Source of the DNA: Megalonaias nervosa
Taxonomy: Eukaryota; Mollusca; Bivalvia; Unionida; Unionidae
Reading direction: 5' to 3'
Length of the DNA: 64,000 bases
NCBI GenBank assembly: GCA_016617855.1
Contig: JAECUM010003194.1
Span: 105,648 to 169,647, forward strand
A model generated the notes under the pieces. The model worked only from the letters and a program-made list of their open reading frames with translations, did no database searches and had not been told where the DNA came from. Within the stretch, counting starts at the first letter, position 1, and every line of letters starts with the position of its first letter. The position numbers and the translations under genes were made by a program. Below, one piece after another: positions 31,060 through 42,559 of the stretch.

Positions 31060-31300
31060 ACGGAAATGGTGACTAAGTAGAGCGCGTGGCGTCCTCGCAG
31101 TAAGTGGGTTGGGGGTTGGAATCTGTCCTAAGCAGCCGGAGCCTGTAGACGGGTTGTGTAACTGTGTTCGGAACTTTACCGCCATTGCCTCGCCACCGAA
31201 CAGTTTTTCGTGTGCTGATATGAAACAGTCAACCAATAGTTTTCCCGTAGGTGAACTCATGCAGTTAACTCTTAATGTCCTTTCAAAATTCGTGTAAATA
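31060..31300 (+). mobile_element. possible tRNA-derived SINE remnant
   Basis: 'gactaagtagagcgcgtggc' (box-A-like) is followed ~45 bp later by 'ggttggaatctgtcc' (a one-base-off box B), and then a body with 'gttcggaactttaccgccat'. This is suggestive of a SINE head, but only one copy is in the window. Confidence 0.4.
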
Positions 31301-31419
31301 TTTAAGAATATTTCTGGTTTCATTTTGAGTAAAATACTTTTTCATTGTCTTTTCTTGAAGTTCTATTAAAAAGTTCCATTTTGGATGATTTTATATATGG
31401 GCACATATTAAATGGGTTG

Positions 31420-31566
31420 TTTTTATAGGCAATTTGTGAACTGTCCTCTTATAATTTCCCTTCCATTGATCAAACTGTACCTTTGTTGGTTGTTGCTCCT
31501 TGTTGATACTTTTAGAAGCATCGTGTATATTACAACGTCCTTTGCGACTTCACTTCTTTGGCTCAT
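31420..31566 (-). CDS. unidentified short frame in second virus-like remnant
   Basis: An open frame from ATG 31566 (MSQRSEVAKDVVIYTMLLKV). A TATA-like run ('tgatatatattgtttatata') lies upstream, at ~31570-31595 on the minus strand. The product is basic, with no recognised motif. It lies downstream of the degraded polymerase and may be a small gene of the same element or chance. Confidence 0.3.
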
Positions 31567-31634
31567 GTAGTTATATAAACAATATATATCACAGTCAAAA
31601 TGCATTTATGTGCGAAGCTGTCCTTTTCGTATGC

Positions 31635-32226
31635 TTACAAAGCCCCTATATTTAAATATGTCGATGTCGACCTGAATTTGGGTTTCCTCTGTGTTTGGGT
31701 TGTTCTATCACTGTAGCTGTAAATGTCACTTGACGTTTCAAGTTCGCTCTTTTTCTTGGATGAATTACACAAATCTTTGGCGTAGGCAGCCACTTCATTC
31801 CTCCGAGCATCGAAGCCAACACTTTTCCAGTCACGTACATCTTTCCAATGTTCGTATAACCAACAAGCTACACACACATCTTCGTAGGCATCAAAAGTCG
31901 ATGAAGATTCACGAATCTTTCTTCACGCAGATATGGAAAAGTATCGATATGAAAGCAGTACTTTTAACAAAATGAGTCTCTTGTCCACATTTAAAGGTGT
32001 AGTAGTCACGATGAATTTGTAGGAACAGGTCATAATTAGTCCACATGTAATTTGCTGGCAAACGAAATGCTACAAATGTAGTCACTAACACACACACCAC
32101 ATTGCGTCCTAAATTCAAAGGAAACGGTTCATGTAAACGGTTTTGGTATTCTTCCAAGATCTGAACACTGTCATTGACTTCCTTGGACGGAATCGGTTGC
32201 AACGTTACTGATAAAGGTCGTGGCAT
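31635..32226 (-). pseudogene. degraded frames downstream of polymerase remnant
   Basis: Two minus-strand frames. One, 32226-31909, reads EPFPLNLGRNVVCVLVTTFV and YMWTNYDLFLQIHRDYYTFK. The other, 31877-31635, has CWLYEHWKDVRDWKSVGFDA. They follow the polymerase remnant on the same strand and probably include its C-terminal part or a neighbouring gene, but I recognise no domain. Confidence that they were coding is moderate to low. Confidence 0.35.
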
Positions 32227-32289
32227 GGTGAATGTCCTTAGTTATTGACACTCTTGTAGCAGAGAAGGTATCAATGTAGAGTCTGTGCG

Positions 32290-34387
32290 GATGATCATGG
32301 TGATGGATGCAGATGAAACTGTCCTGTCAAAGTACAGGACACGATCTCCTAACTGGTGTTAGGCTTCGTACAATTTTAAGCTAGCGTAGGCTGTCACGTA
32401 TGCAGCAATGATGACATTTCCAAATTCGTTCGTCTGTACAAACATGGTTCTTCTTCGTAATTGACTAGGATCTGATCTTGGTGAAAGACCTGCACGTGTG
32501 TCATGTATTTTCCTTTGTCATAAATCATACCGTAGTAGCGGCAGGCTCTGCCAAGTACTCCGTCTCGAGTAAACAAGGTCGTTGTGCCATTTTTCCCCAC
32601 AAGCAAATTAGCTGGACTTTAGCAAACAAGCGTCTTTGTCCGTTCTTTCAACGTCTGATGGGCTCCGTAGTTTGAAGTTGTATGACAGCTAGGGTGTTCT
32701 CAGGCATAAATCGCTTGCGGTACACTAAGGAGCACGCTTTGGCGATAGCACAAGCTTCCTTCAAAGGATCTATACCTCCGTTCTCCATGAACAGTTCTCG
32801 AAATTTTCCGCATCAACGCCGTAAAATGTCCAAGATTTAAGATTTCTTCAAGAAAGTTGAAGGGGTCCGAAGAGTAAAAGATGTACCAAGCTTAGTAGGC
32901 TTCTTATTGTTCGGTGTAATTGTTTTCGGGGTCGTAATAGTGGGCACCTACCAAATAAGGTATGACGTCGTGTTTATTGGCTTCGGTATTGAAAAAGTGT
33001 GGAAAATATCCCTTATCAATTTCTGTCATTCCAAATGTTTTAGGCATTCAACTCAAAGGCATGGCTAAATAACTCATGGAATCTTTAAACTGTACTTGTC
33101 CCACTTGCATGTAGATGATTTTGGCTCCTTTCATGGTGACTTCGGTGCATTCGGTGCCTTGTTCTGTATAGAATTGCAGAAGAAATTGTCCATCGTATCC
33201 CGAGAATTGTGAGCCATCACCGTGGCATAGCGATGGCAGTCTTCGTAACCTTCAATGTCCTTTTTACTCCACGTGACGTCGATACGTCTTGGATCAATCG
33301 AGAGAAATCGGGAAGCGTGTTAGGTCCTCGAAAGATTTTTTTTACGTCCTCCAGGAAGCTTACTGCATGAAAAATTTCTTGGATACACTTCTTGAACGCA
33401 CGATAAGTCACGCAGAAATTAGGAACGTGAATGCCTGTCTCTCGCATACATTCAAAATCAAATAAGATGAAATTCTCTTTCTTCTTCATCCTCCTGCTTT
33501 GATTTGTATTTCTGGATGTAGCAATCATGTTCCAAGTCCACGATTTAGTACCAAATATGATATCATTTCTTCACTGGACAAACGTTCACTTTGGCATTAT
33601 AAGTGCGAATGAGATGTCCATAAGTTGAGCACGATCTCAGGAGTTGGTAAGCACTTTTCTGTTGTGAACCTTGCGTCATGAGATGTTGTTGGTAACATGT
33701 ATGACTGACAAACGTTCGTTGACAAGCCGAGCAAAGAATTCGTTCTTGTTCTTCGCTAAACACATCTGGTCTTGGTTGTTGTTGATTTGGGCAATACTTT
33801 GGTGTTGCGAAGTTAGTCCGCCAATTGCGTCAGCACTCTTTCGGAGAGAAAACATAGGTCATGTAAAGTGTAGTTTTGCCGTCGGTGATGTGAAATTGCT
33901 CATTGGATTGCCGAAAGTGTTGAATCTTGTCAATGACTTAAGAAGGTATCAATTCTGCAGGGCTGTTAAACTCAATCCAGATGGGTAACTTCAAACTGCT
34001 TGGCATTATAGTTTCCGTGTGGCTAACAAGGAATCCCACAAATCAGTGATGAAAACTTCTGTTTTCTCAAACGGCACGTCAGACTTGAAATCTTTAACCT
34101 TCACCGTGTAAGTGTAAGCCGTGGTTCTGAATTTTCTGGATGAGCATTTTCCCGTCTCTTGAATGTGGTAATACTTTTCGGGTGCTACTGGTTGACTTTC
34201 GTTTGAGGTAGGGGCTCTCTCGGTGTGGGGCAGACGTGGAAGGTGTTCACTAAGGCTCACTCACGTCATCTTCAAAATCACTGGCATGGATTTGAGCCAA
34301 GACTTCAGTTCATTTGCGAGGCGACATGTCACGTTGTGGCCTCTTACTTTCTTGTCCATTCTCATTTAAATCGTGCGATCGCTTCAT
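32290..34387 (-). pseudogene. DNA polymerase B (protein-primed type) of a second virus-like element, degraded
   Basis: It starts at ATG 34387 (MKRSHDLNENGQES), ~50 bp from a palindromic TATA sequence. Fragments in order along the minus strand are as follows. A charged N-terminus comes first. A Cys/His segment (33763-33563: CSACQRTFVSHTCYQQHL) follows. Exonuclease motif I is next (FILFDFECMRETGIHVPNFC, 33528-33217). Exonuclease II-like FSGYDGQFLLQFY lies at ~33205-33170. The conserved MPKTFGMTEIDKGYFPHFF is near 33050-32985. Finger/palm residues VIIAAYVTAYA lie at ~32400, and LGDRVLYFD runs straight into the position of catalytic motif C (~32320), where the DTDS-type motif is lost. Many stops and shifts make it clearly non-functional. 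The family is the DNA_pol_B_2 type found in Maverick- and bidnavirus-like elements. Confidence 0.8.
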
Positions 34388-34434
34388 CTTTATTGCAAAA
34401 TTGCATTTGACGAGATTTTACACACAGCGTACCA

Positions 34435-34444
34435 CTATATATAG
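34435..34444. promoter_or_regulatory. palindromic TATA sequence, bidirectional promoter
   Basis: CTATATATAG is a perfect palindrome whose centre (34439.5) is almost exactly midway between the two divergent start codons (minus 34387, plus 34494), ~50 bp from each. One TATA box could serve both directions. Confidence 0.6.
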
Positions 34445-34493
34445 GATACGTGTCTTTGAGTTCAAGTATTTATTCAGTTCATAAGCGGTCAAG

Positions 34494-34908
34494 ATGCAAG
34501 AGACAACGCAGATCGTGCTTCAAGTAAAAGCTTTGAGAGGCGTCATGCGAAGGTTTATTTCAGAAAGGATGACATACTACTCTTCCTTCTTTCGAGATAA
34601 AAGTCAAGATACTTGCTATATCTGTCAGAAGAAAGGACATTGGAGTCCACAGTGTCCACACTTTCAAAGCAAAACAGGTCGAGACACCTGTTATCATTGT
34701 GAGGACAAAGGGCATTGTATGTCAGAGTGTCCTAAGAAAAAAGAACCAATTAAATAAAAAATAGAGGAAGGGGTGGGGGTCTTTCCAAAAGGAAGAAGAA
34801 CCCATACCCTTCCAGAAAGATAAGAAAAGAAGACAAGAACAAACTGACGACGAGGAAGAACCTGTGCCAGTGAAGAAATTTAAGTTTTACTTGACTGGCT
34901 ATCTTTGA
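34494..34908 (+). pseudogene. double zinc-knuckle (CCHC) protein, frameshifted tail
   Basis: The intact first frame (34494-34757, 87 codons, ATG 34494) has an N-terminal helix and two CCHC knuckles with perfect C-x2-C-x4-H-x4-C spacing (CYICQKKGHWSPQC and CYHCEDKGHCMSEC). It then stops. A basic/acidic tail continues in another frame (QKDKKRRQEQTDDEEEPVPV) to a stop at 34908, so a shift in the A-rich stretch around 34735-34790 is likely. CCHC knuckles bind single-stranded nucleic acid. Its divergence from a polymerase gene suggests a replication or packaging accessory; that role is inferred. Confidence 0.75.
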
Positions 34909-35159
34909 GTAATCTCTCTTGGATGGCCCTGAAAAGGACCGTTAGGTGTTTGTTTTTTAACATAAACTGGAAGCGAGGAGCTTTAACTGCCTTCTAATCT
35001 TCCCACGGTCACCTGCTACTTTGGATGATTTGGTAGTGATCACTGCTGCTGATAGTCTCTCAGTGGTAGTCAGTGTAGAGGTAGTGATGACTAGGTTGGA
35101 ATGTTTGGTTCGTAAAGGTCCTTTTCTTTTAGGTCAAGTTAAAGAAGTCTGATACATTT

Positions 35160-35580
35160 TTCTCAGATACCTTTACTCAGTCAAAATGTCTAGTAGCACC
35201 GTCACCTTTTGACTTTCACCGTCCTTCTTCTCTCCTTTGCACTTTCTCTTTTCTTCTTCCTAGCGTTTTCTTCTTACGTCTTCTTGCTGTTGCTGTTGAA
35301 TGAGACAAGATTGATCTTCTTCTTTCGGCTGCTGTAAAAATGTCTCCAATTCTTCTTTCTGACTCCATCTAAAATTATCTACACGAGGTAAGGAAGAAGA
35401 AGGCAGTGAAGCTACTGGTACCGGTACAAATTCTTACAAAGAGAAAGAAAATCGGCCAAATCCCTATTAAAATCATTCTCTTCTGGAAGTATAACTGTGG
35501 TTGCTTTGGTAACCGCCATGTCATCCCTCCTCGTCCCCTCCGCAGAAGCACCCCAATGCATCGTCTGCTTAGTTCCACCC
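35160..35580 (-). pseudogene. unidentified gene of second virus-like element, frameshifted
   Basis: The minus-strand frame from ATG 35580 (MGGTKQTMHWGASAEGTRRD) ends at 35412. A second frame follows at once with a Gln/Glu-rich segment (WSQKEELETFLQQPKEEDQS) and a basic stretch down to ~35160. A 'caatacgctatagtttg' promoter-like stretch precedes the start. There is no recognised domain. It is convergent with the zinc-knuckle gene and probably belongs to the same element. Confidence 0.35.
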
Positions 35581-36857
35581 ATGCTCAAACTATAGCGTAT
35601 TGATTCACTGCGCACGGACGCTAGCGCACGTATCTACTGCATGTGACGTCACACGCAGCTCAACCCTGATCGGAAGAGAGACCCTGGGCTTTGAATGAAT
35701 TTTATAACGGGCCTTTGTTTTAGTGAAACATGTCAATCCGTTTCGTTCCGACTATAGACTATAAATACCAGATGTTCATGTCATTAATTCACCTGTCCTC
35801 ATTACAAGATGTGGACAAATTTGTAGTCGTCTACCCTAATTGCGCGGAGAAATCAAATTTTTATGTCACTTAAATGGTTAACAAATTCGGTAGAACAACG
35901 ACTTAAAGATCAATACATACAAGCTTAGGCAGCTAACATTAAGGTATTAATTCTAGGCTATGTAAAACTAGTTTGGATTTAGAAAAGATCTATTTCTCAT
36001 TCTCCCATAGATATCTAAAAACTCCAGTTGAAACTCGTACATGAGCTAATGTTCCCTATAACGAAAGATATTACACACTCTTTCAATCTCGAGAAATAGG
36101 GGATGAATAATCACCACCTTCTGATCTGTTCTTATTTTCATGATGAAAGACAAAATTTATACCTCATTTTTACACTTTCAGAACTAACGTTTATAAATAT
36201 AATCAAGTAATGAATGCAGGTAACGTACGAATCTTAAAATATATTTGCACGTTTTTATATTGGTTTTTTTTTCTTCGAATCTTGGAATCCCTGTTAAGCA
36301 TTATGTAATAACTTCACACACTATATTCATGTTTTTTCTTCTTATACACCTCATGTATTGTAACCTTTACAACCTGAGTGTAATAAAGTCTTGTCTTGTC
36401 GCTTGTCTGCTTATTTCCTTCTCTTTTTTTGTTTCACAATAGATGAAAGCCCCAGTTTACAAATACGTGATGCTAACTGATGATGTTCTACCTTTTGCAA
36501 TAAATAAATTTTGATTAAAATAATCTACAGTTTCCTCTGAATGAACAGACACCAAATTTGATTGGAAACAAATAGCAATTAGCTTCAATGAAATACTACA
36601 GATGAAAAATATAACCTGGACCAATGCATCACATTTATTTTCATGATTATATAAACTTTTGCAAACATTACATTTCTGCTGGACGTGTTCAAATAAAAGT
36701 AGAACTTAAAAGATGGCTGGTAATTGTTTTTGAGGAAACTAGAAAGTGTTGTCGTCTGGGCAACTACTTGGAGTCGACTTTTAGAAACACAGGTATAGAA
36801 AAATATACAAAAGAGAAAGTTTTTAAAATTTCGAAGAAAGATGGAACAAGTCATTTT

Positions 36858-36915
<58 letters not shown>

Positions 36916-37275
36916 GCTTACGATGGGAATATAATAACTGTATCTATACATACGCATATCTCACTGTTTGCTTTCATTATGAGAAATCGTGTAATGTAAA
37001 TGAGATTCTTTACCACTGAAGCATGAAATATGGCAAAAATAACAAGGAGACGGGAAAGTGACCAAATAAGGACTATCCCCATACGTCAATCTCAGCCTTA
37101 TAACTGACATGTTGTCTGCAGGGGATTTTTTGCGATCTTTAATACATTTATCATTTGAGCTGGGGTCATGCAAACTAGACGGAGTTGTAGTTAGGTATTC
37201 GCTTTACACTTGTGGACATCCAAATTCCATTTTCAGAACTAGCACATTTACGGGCAGTGGTTGACTATATGGAGG

Positions 37276-37346
<71 letters not shown>

Positions 37347-37490
37347 ATATGTATATAGAGAGAGACAGATAGACAGACAGACAGAGCTGCTTGCTCACGT
37401 GACCACAATCTTGAAATCTGAAAATTACATAACTGTCACACCATGCAGTAAGAACACTATAGTATCTTACATTAAAGCAGCCATAGTGTA
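35581..37490. other. no gene seen; (CT)n and (CA)n tracts
   Basis: Unique DNA after the second virus-like remnant. A GC-richer stretch at 35600-35700 ('catgtgacgtcacacgcagc', with a palindromic TGACGTCA) may be its edge, but no terminal inverted repeat was found. (CT)27 lies at 36861-36914 and (CA)33 at 37279-37343. No coding sequence is seen. Confidence 0.5.
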
Positions 37491-38172
37491 ATCATGTAAT
37501 GTAAGTGAAGTGTATTGATGTAATGTAAGTGATGGGTAATGATGTAATGTAAGTGATGTGTAATGATGTAATGTAAGTGATGTGTAATGATGTAATGTAA
37601 GTGATGTGTAATCATGTAATGTAAGTGATGTGTAATGATGTAATGTAAGTGATGTGTAATGATGTAATGTAAGTGATGTGTAATCATGTAATGTAAGTGA
37701 AGTGTAATCATGTAATGTAAATGAGGTGTAATGATGTAATGTAAGTGAGGTGTAATCATGTAATGTAAGAGATTTGTAATGATGTAATGTAAGTGATGTG
37801 TAATTATGTAATGTAAGTGATGTGTAATCATGTAATGTAAGTGAAGTGTAATCATGTAATGTAAGTGAGGTGTAATCATGTAATGTAAGTGAAATGTAAT
37901 CATGTAATGTAAGTGAAGTGTAATGATGTAATGTAAGTGAGGTGTAATCATGTAATGTAAGTGAAATGTAATCATGTAATGTAAGTGAGGTGTAATCATG
38001 AAATGTAAGTGAATTGTAATCATATAATGTAAGTGAAGTGTAATGATGTAATGTAAGTGACGTGTAATCATGTAATGTAAGTGAAATGTAATCATGTAAT
38101 GTAAGTGAGGTGTAATCATGTAATGTAAGTGAATTGTAATCATGTAATGTAAGTGAAGTGTAATGTAAGTGA
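37491..38172. repeat. 24-bp minisatellite
   Basis: About 28 copies of a 24-bp unit, 'gtgatgtgtaatgatgtaat' plus 'gtaa', with small variants (catg, aagtg). Because 24 is a multiple of three, the minus strand has a 248-codon open frame with an 8-residue HLHYMIT-like period. The extreme composition suggests this is an artefact, not a protein. Confidence 0.95.
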
Positions 38173-39466
38173 TTCCAACACTATTAATTTCAGCTGCTTT
38201 TCCCCTTGTGTAAAGCAAATTGTATCGAGTTTCGTTTACTAAGAGCAGCTAGAATCATTGCTGTATTTTCAGTTAAATTTGTGCTTGATCTAAATAACGT
38301 ATCGCAATAGGATGTTAATAGTACGAAATCATGTATCACAATAGGACATGTACCAAAGTTAACAGTATGAAAATGGACGTTGCACCTGAAGCGTACTTAA
38401 ACAACTCATAATTAGGAAACATATTCTTATCGTATCAGTATTTACACATACTATATGGAAACATAATCTTTCCGTATCAGTATTTACACATACTATTTGG
38501 AAACATAATCTTTCCGTATCAGTATTTACACAAACTATTTGGAAAATACAAGGAACATATTAGCTTTAAATATTTTATTAGTTCAGGTTGTGTATTTCCC
38601 TCTATAGTTTCTTTGGTTATGGAGTAAGAACTTGCAGTCTTTTAATTTTAACCCTACATCGAGTAAATCTGTGCTAACTTTAGTTTATGAGAAACAAATA
38701 TCGATACTAATATAGTTTTGAAGTTATTCTAATTCTTCTATGCTTGTCGGATAATTATTGCACATTTGAAACTAATTTTGCAATTCATTCCTACGTCCAG
38801 TTTTATAATTACTTAATTAGTGTGTGTTTCATAATTACTTAATCATCACGACTTTTATAATAGGCTACCGAGGTTAATGTTATAATTGTTATATTTATTT
38901 ACATAGAAAGAAGACGCATTGATTGTCAGAGCCGGGTGGAGTTCGTGGAGTAGGATGTATTGAGAGGTGGGGGATGTGGTTGGGTGGGTGGATCAACCAT
39001 GCTTGTATTTCAGTCAAGACACTGTCGAAAAGCCAGTGTCTGATTTAAATGACCTCCTATTGAAACTGAAAGGTCAGAAGGACGATTACGGAACTGAAAA
39101 TATGTCAGTGGGACACTTAAGAGATCAATATTTACTAATTATGCCTCAAAGCTAGTTTAGATATTCGAATTCTTTATCATTTAGAGTCCTAAGGTTTTTC
39201 TTGATTTTGAGAAGTGGTGGTTGGCTTTAGTTAATAAGACCCATTTTTCCTCCACCACTCAGTTTTTTATCGCAAAATAATATCCTTCATCTTATGATGA
39301 TGGTGATCGTAATTTTTTTTTTTTTTTTGCTGTAAAATATATTTGAAAGTGGGTCATTTATGTAAAATATGTAAGTATGGTAACCAGAAGAATACGATCA
39401 AAATAAAAGGTCCATATACACATACAAACAACTCAATAAATTAGAAAATATTCTACTTCTTTTCTA
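38173..39466. other. no gene seen
   Basis: Unique AT-rich DNA. A three-copy 42-bp repeat ('ggaaacataatctttccgta' type) lies at ~38418-38545. No coding sequence is seen. Confidence 0.55.
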
Positions 39467-39795
39467 GACCGCTCCGGTGGCCTAGTGGTTAGAGCGTCCG
39501 CCTCGGATGCGGGAGGTCGTGGGTTCGATCCCCGGTCGAGTCATACCAAAGACTTACAAAAATGGTACTAACAGCTGCCTCGCTTGGCGCTCAGCATTAA
39601 GAGGTTAGTGTTAGGACTGGTCAGCCTAGTGTCAGGATAATGTGACTGGGTGGGACATCATGCTACATGTCTGCGGCATGATGCCCCAGTGCTAGACATC
39701 ACTATAAACTGCCACACTGCAGACATCGTAGCGATATGACTGAAAAATTGTTAAAGCTACGTTAAAAATCATAATCACATCACATCACATCACTT
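39467..39795 (+). mobile_element. tRNA-derived SINE with conserved core, copy 2
   Basis: A better-preserved copy of the 28651 SINE. The head folds like a tRNA: 'tggcctagtggttagagcg' (box A), an anticodon-arm-like 'ccgcctcggatgcgg' and 'gggttcgatcccc' (perfect box B). The body ends in a 3' tail of (TCACA)n at ~39776-39795. Such a simple-repeat tail is typical of SINE ends and suggests mobilisation by a partner LINE. Confidence 0.88.
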
Positions 39796-40202
39796 CTTTT
39801 CTTTTGGCTTTTTAGCTTTTTATCAAAGAGCGATGTTTGGTTTATCTTTGCTTTTCTAGTTGGATAGTAATCCATCAACAACTTATGTAAGGCCAATAAT
39901 TTCAACCTTTTTCAGGAAGAATCAATTCCTTAATCAATAAAATAAAATATAGAGAAGAAACAAAGAAAATAACTTTTACAAAGAAATAACAAACTACCAG
40001 GAAATGCAAAAATGATCCCCATTTCATCGGCGGAGTTTGGATGCATCCGCAGGTAATGTTGTTATATATAAATATAGGTTGCGTATCGTGCTGATAACAT
40101 TAATATTGAATGAACAACTAGTATGAATAAGCACCAAAATATATGTAAAGAATATATAATGTCATTTATAGTTTTCTGCGGTAATGAATAGACCTTGATA
40201 TA

Positions 40203-40257
<55 letters not shown>

Positions 40258-40500
40258 TGCACGTACATACATACATTCATACATACATACATACATACAT
40301 ACATACATACATACATACATACATACATACACCAGATTCGGCCAATGTGGTTATGTGAGAAAGCTTGCCAGTAGGTTCTCGTGGGTCGGTGGTTCTTTCC
40401 CGGGTTTTCCCGGGTTCTTCCTCCACCATTTATACTGGCCACCATGTATAGCCTCTCTTGTGCTGAAAATGGCGCTAAACCCTACAACAACAACAACAAC

Positions 40501-40558
<58 letters not shown>

Positions 40559-41660
40559 GAGACCATTTGTCACAAAATTCTGTTTCACAAAATATTCTCT
40601 TGGAAAATGAATACAGCAAAATACTCATTTATACTGTGCATTAAAACATTTTATCAGACTTTAGCTCAGTCGTATATGATCGTCCATAGTGAATCGTTCT
40701 TTTTTATAATTGTTTACGAAAGTACGGTGAGATCATCAAGAAAAATATACCATAAGATCAGGATAGACATGTTCATTAAAACCAGATATAGAGATAAATA
40801 GAGATGTGGGGGTGGGGGGCTAATGACTGCAAACCGTAGTTTTTCACGCAATAAATATTTTCTGCCCTTTGAAGTTGTATGATCCCTTAGATAGATAGAT
40901 AGACAGACGGACGGAGGTATGGATGGAGATATAAATTTCCTCTAGTTGTTCATTTTTTATTTTTTAACAACGGAAAACTGATCTTTTCTAGATCATAAAT
41001 GTAATCTGTTCTAATTCTCGGTCTTCTGACGAACAGAAAACAATTAATTTTGGAAGATAGCAAAGAAAAATAAATAGTGCCACTTTTGGGCGGTACTAAC
41101 CTCATTGTTTCGTACGATATACGTATGAGTATGTATTTAACGTGACAATCAGTTCTAAAAATAGTGGTTTTGGACATGTGTACGCAAAAAGACTAAGAGT
41201 GAGAGAGACAGAGCGGGAGATAGAGGGTGACAGGTACACTTCTGTCAAAGAGAAATATAAATACACCTGTATGATCACACAAACGATGGAGGCATGCTTT
41301 CAACTCTCCGATAGTCATTTTATTATTATAACAATATAATTACGTGCTTGTAAAACTCTAATTTCACTTCTGATGTCCATCCCAAACTTTGATTCTCTTG
41401 GGTTGGCTCCTAGGGCAACAACTTTTCAATTTGCAGATATCAGCTGGGTTTGTGTATTTCTCTCTTCGTGCCAAATAAATGTGCGTGGACATAGGGAGGA
41501 GGTCTCAATGCTTTTTAATTTATGACCCAAGGGATAAATCCCATAGGGTTGGGATAAACACTCGGGGATTAATGTCTGGATATGTAAAAATATGTATCTT
41601 CATGCCCAATGACTGGACATGTGGTTATAGGCTGGAAATCTCAAAGTTTCCAAGTTAAAG
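39796..41660. other. no gene seen; microsatellites and SINE-like tail
   Basis: (AC)n lies at 40204-40254, (ATAC)n at 40262-40330, (CAA)n at 40483-40503 and (CA)n at 40503-40556. Between them, 40335-40500 is a SINE-like 3' portion ('ctgaaaatggcgctaaaccc' before (CAA)n). No coding sequence is seen; the open frames across the repeats are artefacts. Confidence 0.6.
40335..40503 (+). mobile_element. SINE/LINE 3'-end fragment with (CAA)n tail
   Basis: The sequence 'gccaatgtggttatgtgaga' up to 'aatggcgctaaaccctac' followed by (CAA)n. A similar ending, 'aatggctaaaaccgcaagac' plus (CAA)n, occurs at ~45218-45253. The simple-repeat tail and the second copy support a dispersed retroelement. Confidence 0.5.
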
Positions 41661-41664
41661 CTAT

Positions 41665-42520
41665 TCCGACTTTATGGTCTTAAACTAAGAAACAGAAAAG
41701 AGTGAAAACCAACAAGGTTTGTAAAATTCAACAAATACTTTATTTCCCTAGAATACAAAGTGAAAATTTAAAAAAGAACTTACATTATTACGAATTAAAT
41801 CCCAAATAAACCTAAAAGTTCTATCACCAGTCCTAATGACTAATTTTGTGATTAAATTCCATTGGTGTTCTAATTAAGATCCAGCGCTGAAGGTGTTGAT
41901 GTGCCTGTTGTCTTGATTTTACTTATGTACCAGTTCCCTGAAGTATTCTGATTTGCTAACAGTCTTCCAGTTAAACAGAATAGTATAATCCAAGACGTCC
42001 TTATCTGAATTCACTATAATTCTAAGATAATGTTTTTGTCCAAGTGTATTATTTAAGAGCACTTTGTATTTCCAGAGAATAATAATTTTAATAAATAATA
42101 TCACCCAAATCAAATACTGAACACTACTATAAGACTGAAGCTGTCTAAAGGTAATAAAGCAAGAATGAGTCATTTCTCAAGTTAACAAGATCATAAACCC
42201 TTCGACCTGACCTAGGTCACAATTAGCATTTTCTGAAAATGTTATGTCTAATTAGTGGAATTCCATTCGAGAACATTCTGGTCTGCTTACAAGAAAAAAT
42301 CTCTTACTTCAATTATGATAAAGAACATGGTAAACATAATGCCATTGACTCAGACCAAGATAATGATCTTAATATTTAACCCAAACTTTTTTTAAAATAT
42401 TAGGTATATATTATTTGTTTACCAAAATAAACGTTAATAGCCAGGTAGACAATGGACTTGATTTTGGACAAGGTCAAGTCCAAAATACAATATAATCATA
42501 GCGGATAATGTACTAAAAAA
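41665..42520 (-). mobile_element. solo LTR (Gmr1-type family), reverse orientation
   Basis: In reverse complement it follows the LTRs at 58.85-59.74 and 62.0-62.87 kb from end to near start. The 'aagaaacagaaaagagtgaa' and 'acaaggtttgtaaaattcaa' phrases sit at one end, and 'ggacaaggtcaagtccaaaa' (the LTR 5' landmark) near 42465-42485 at the other. About 850 bp, without internal sequence, so probably a solo LTR from LTR-LTR recombination. Confidence 0.7.
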
Positions 42521-42559
42521 TCTGACAAACAATGCAAATTAAATACAAATAACGAAGCC

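Noticed and set aside
35600..35700. Terminal inverted repeat of the second virus-like remnant
   Set aside because: I looked for a matching inverted copy around 30.6-31.4 kb and found none.
37472..38218. 248-residue minus-strand protein
   Set aside because: Octapeptide period equals the 24-bp repeat; composition is not protein-like.
39467..39541. tRNA gene (CGG loop)
   Set aside because: It continues into a SINE body shared with another copy, so it is a SINE head, not a working tRNA.
40203..40801. Cys/Val- and His/Thr-rich frames
   Set aside because: Translations of (CA)n and (ATAC)n microsatellites.
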